Part shown: positions 61,184-64,000 of the stretch, piece after piece
How positions within the stretch are numbered: the stretch's first letter is position 1
How the letters are laid out: every line of letters begins with the position of its first letter
Origin: Pleurodeles waltl
Lineage: Eukaryota > Chordata > Amphibia > Caudata > Salamandridae
DNA: 64,000 nucleotides
Reading direction: 5' to 3'
NCBI RefSeq assembly: GCF_031143425.1
Contig: NW_027150008.1
Span: forward strand, 1 to 64,000
Notes under the pieces: model-generated
Told to the model about the DNA's origin: nothing
The model's database searches: none
Seen by the model: only the letters and a program-made list of their open reading frames with translations
Position numbers and translations under genes: made by a program

Positions 61184-62477
61184 TTTATCGTTTGTTGAAG
61201 ACAAAAGTGCTAGCAGTTGGGGTACACCTGTGGGCTGTCTGCTGTTTCCTTTGCCAGAGGAAGTTGGTGTTTTGTTCTGAGGCCTGCTGTCTACTCATTT
61301 GCATAGGCCAGGTGGCTCATGGGAAAGAATTTCTGCGGAGCGTGAGGCTGCTTTTCTTGGCTGTCTTGAATCATCACGACAGCAGGCATTAGATTGTCTC
61401 TGCTCCCAACATCTCTGCTGCCAGCAGGCCAGGGGTCACCCTACTTTTCACAGGTGGCCACCAACACTCAGGCTGTGCTTTTCATAGGGCTTGCCCGTTA
61501 TTGGTGCCCGTTGTTGGTGCCCTTGGAGGTATACAGGAGGCTAGTTCTGGGTGCCTTGGGGGGTGTAAAGATGGCTAGTCCCGGGCTGGCTCCCTCTCAG
61601 ATTCTTTTGAAAGGGGGTGTCTGGCTTGTGACTCTGGCCTAGCTAGCTAGATCCTTTTAGATTCAGGCTCAGCTAGAGGATGTGCCTGAAAGCACATGAC
61701 TTGTTCTGGAGCATGGTGGTGGCCCACTGCATTTGGATGGGATGGTTATTGCAGGAAAGGGTCAATTATCATGGAGACAAAAGGCCCAGAGAGCGACTCC
61801 AACCGAAAGGGATAGTGATACAAGCAGGCCGAGCTGCTTTAGAGTGTGCTGCCTCTGAGGCCATGGGAAGGTAAGCAGCACTCTTTTGCAGCAGAACTGG
61901 GTTCAACATTCTGTCTAATTGCTTTGACACTGCACACAAATGTCTGGCAAAATCTACCAGAAGATAACCGTGTCAGGAAAGCATTGCAGGGAGAAAAAAA
62001 GCCAGCATTTACCATTGATACCTCAGCTTCTGCTCGGTATTCCCTTATTTTCACCTGCCTGCTGCTGCGTACCTGGGTGGTGTCTAATGGGAATACTATT
62101 AGCGCTGCAAAGCCTTACTGTGGCATCAGTGGCATTCAATACACACAATCTATAGGAAAACGTTTCCCTGCGCGCCCACTTCACTTACAGCCTGCCTCCA
62201 GCTTTCCCTTTTCCCTGCCCAGCAGACTCACCCTGGCCAATCAGCTGAGGCGAGTGCCACCGAAATTTGCATATGCCCAGACAGAACCCTGAAAACGGTC
62301 CACCATTTTTTCTTTCTCTACTTGAAGCAGGGGCCTTGAACGTTTGGGCTGTTTTGCTCTCCCCTGTGGTTCTTGCCCTGTTAAGTAGGGCGAAAAACCA
62401 CCTCTCGGACCCTCGCCCTTGCAATGGCAGGGTCTCTGTTTGTGGCGCCACATGCCCTGCTAGGCTCAGCTTGTAAC

Positions 62478-62594
62478 ACACTCGGGTTTCTCTTCAAAAC
62501 GAATAAATCTTTCGCCTTTTACTAAAGATTTCCGTGGAGAGGAACGTTTACGAGTTTCATTCAATTTTTTGAGGCCTTGCCACAGGTGAGGCTG
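62478..62594 (+). ncRNA. RNU5: U5 snRNA, unit 35 (class B)
   Basis: Unit 61903-63300. Octamer 62265-62272, candidate PSE 62413-62432 with T at -58. 3' loop ACA. Last complete gene in the window. Confidence 0.96.
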
Positions 62595-63544
62595 TTTATC
62601 GTTTGTTGAAGACAAAAGTGCTAGCAGTTGGGGTACACCTGTGGGCTGTCTGCTGTTTCCTTTGCCAGAGGAAGTTGGTGTTTTGTTCTGAGGCCTGCTG
62701 TCTACTCATTTGCATAGGCCAGGTGGCTCATGGGAAAGAATTTCTGCGGAGCGTGAGGCTGCTTTTCTTGGCTGTCTTGAATCATCACGACAGCAGGCAT
62801 TAGATTGTCTCTGCTCCCAACATCTCTGCTGCCAGCAGGCCAGGGGTCACCCTACTTTTCACAGGTGGCCACCAACACTCAGGCTGTGCTTTTCATAGGG
62901 CTTGCCCGTTATTGGTGCCCTTGGAGGTATACAGGAGGCTAGTTCTGGGTGCCTTGGGAGGTGTAAAGATGGCTAGTCCCGGGCTGGCTCCCTCTCAGAT
63001 TCTTTTGAAAGGGGGTGTCTGGCTTGTGACTCTGGCCTAGCTAGCTAGATCCTTTTAGATTCAGGCTCAGCTAGAGGATGTGCCTGAAAGCACATGACTT
63101 GTTCTGGAGCATGGTGGTGGCCCACTGCATTTGGATGGGATGGTTATTGCAGGAAAGGGTCAATTATCATGGAGACAAAAGGCCCAGAGAGCGACTCCAA
63201 CCGAAAGGGATAGTGATACAAGCAGGCCGAGCTGCTTTAAAGTGTGCTGCCTCTGAGGCCATGGGAAGGTAAACAGCACTCTTTTGCAGCAGAACTGGGT
63301 TCAACATTCTGTCTAATTGCTTTGACACTGCACACAAATGTCTGGCAAAATCTACCAGAAGAGAACCGTGTCAGGAAAGCATTGCAGGGAGAAAAAAAGC
63401 CAGCATTTACCATTGATACCTCAGCTTCTGCTCGGTATTCCCTTATTTTCACCTGCCTGCTGCTGCGTACCTGGGTGGTGTCTAATGGGAATACTATTAG
63501 CGCTGCAAAGCCTTACTGTGGCATCAGTGGCATTCAATACACAC

Positions 63545-64000
63545 GGGCCCATATTTATACTTTTTGACGCTAAACTGCGCTAACGCAGTTTAGCGTCAAA
63601 AAGTTTTGCGCCGTCTAACGCCATTCTGAAGCGCCATGCGGGCGCCGTATTTATGGAATGGCGTTAGACGGCGCAATCAGACCGGCGCTGCCTGGTTTGC
63701 GTGGGAAAAAACCACGTAGACCAGACAGCGCCGGCGTAGGGGGAAAATGGCGCATGGGCGTCTTAAAATGGGGCAAGTCAGGTTACGTCGAAAAAATCGT
63801 CTTAACCCGACTTGCGCCATTTTTTAACGACGCCCATCCCCCATCAACATGACTCCTATCATTGTAAAGATAGGAGTCATGCCCCCTTGCCCAATGGCCA
63901 TGCCCAGGGGACTTCTGTCCCCTGGGCATGGTCATTGGGCATAGTGGCATGTAGGGGGGCACAAATAAGGCCCCCCTATGCCACCAAAAAAATATATAAA
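63545..64000. mobile_element. Inserted element, unit 36 (cut by window end)
   Basis: The left end, CAC flank and first hairpins match the other copies up to the A-tract, where the window stops. The unit's U5 gene should lie beyond the window, at about 1 kb past the edge. Confidence 0.83.

Larger units (their letters stand above)
1..64000 (+). repeat. RNU5: Tandem array of U5 snRNA gene units (36 units, last one partial)
   Basis: The whole window is direct head-to-tail copies of one monomer with no unique sequence at either end, so the array continues past both edges. Unit starts, taken at the first base of the window and its equivalents: 1, 1412, 2810, 5159, 6557, 7968, 10317, 12666, 14064, 16413, 17824, 19222, 21571, 22969, 25318, 26729, 28127, 30476, 31887, 33285, 35634, 37033, 38444, 40793, 43142, 44540, 46889, 49238, 51587, 52985, 55334, 56745, 58143, 60492, 61903, 63301. 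Lengths are 1411, 1398 (1399 in one unit) or 2349 bp. Units of one class differ at only a few bases, which indicates recent amplification or strong homogenisation. Tandem arrays are well known for U1 and U2 genes; I cannot check how common they are for U5. Confidence 0.98.

Noticed and set aside
1..64000. CRISPR array, satellite DNA or ribosomal DNA as the source of the periodicity
   Set aside because: The period is 1.4-2.35 kb, with a clear U5 gene and snRNA promoter in each unit; there are no short spaced repeats and no rRNA sequence.

Overview
The window is one continuous head-to-tail tandem array of U5 spliceosomal snRNA genes, all on the + strand. It holds 35 complete U5 genes and no protein-coding gene that I can support. 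Each gene was recognised by the intact U5 stem I with its invariant pyrimidine-rich loop, the Sm site and the 3' stem-loop. Each has a vertebrate-style RNA polymerase II snRNA promoter upstream: an octamer (ATTTGCAT) distal element about 210 bp before the RNA start, a candidate proximal element at about -65 to -46, no TATA box near -30, and a 3'-box-like motif just after the RNA. This promoter layout points to a vertebrate. The long monomers, with a palindrome-rich DNA element fixed inside many of them, would fit a large-genome amphibian, but that is inference.

Numbering units from the first base of the window, 36 units are present (the last is cut by the window end). They come in three lengths: 1411 bp, 1398 bp (one copy of a 13-bp direct repeat lost) and 2349 bp (1411 bp plus a 938-bp insertion including its target duplication). 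Linked single-base markers split them into six classes. A (1411 bp): units 1, 10, 15, 18, 31, 34. B (1398 bp): units 2, 8, 11, 13, 16, 19, 25, 29, 32, 35. C (2349 bp, with element): units 3, 6, 9, 14, 17, 20, 23, 26, 27, 30, 33, 36. C/A hybrids (2349 bp): units 7, 12, 24, 28. A/B hybrids (1398 or 1399 bp): units 4, 21. E, which is C sequence with an empty insertion site (1411 bp): units 5, 22. The order is A B C A/B E C C/A B C A B C/A B C A B C A B C A/B E C C/A B C C C/A B C A B C A B C.

The inserted element is about 935 bp, bounded by an imperfect inverted repeat of about 17 bp and a 2-3 bp target duplication, and is built almost wholly of hairpins. It sits at the identical base in all 16 occurrences, so it inserted once and was spread by amplification of the array. 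It lies about 120 bp upstream of the octamer and leaves the U5 promoter and RNA intact. Shared rare variants show larger duplications: an 8445-bp four-unit block in tandem (38444-46888 and 46889-55333) and a nine-unit block of about 16.4 kb present twice, about 30.5 kb apart.

Two U5 sub-lineages coexist: A, B and A/B genes have an ACA terminal loop in the 3' stem, and C, C/A and E genes have ATA. The array therefore serves as a multicopy U5 locus evolving by unequal exchange and homogenisation. The spacers between the 3' box and the next promoter hold nothing else I recognise except a second octamer.
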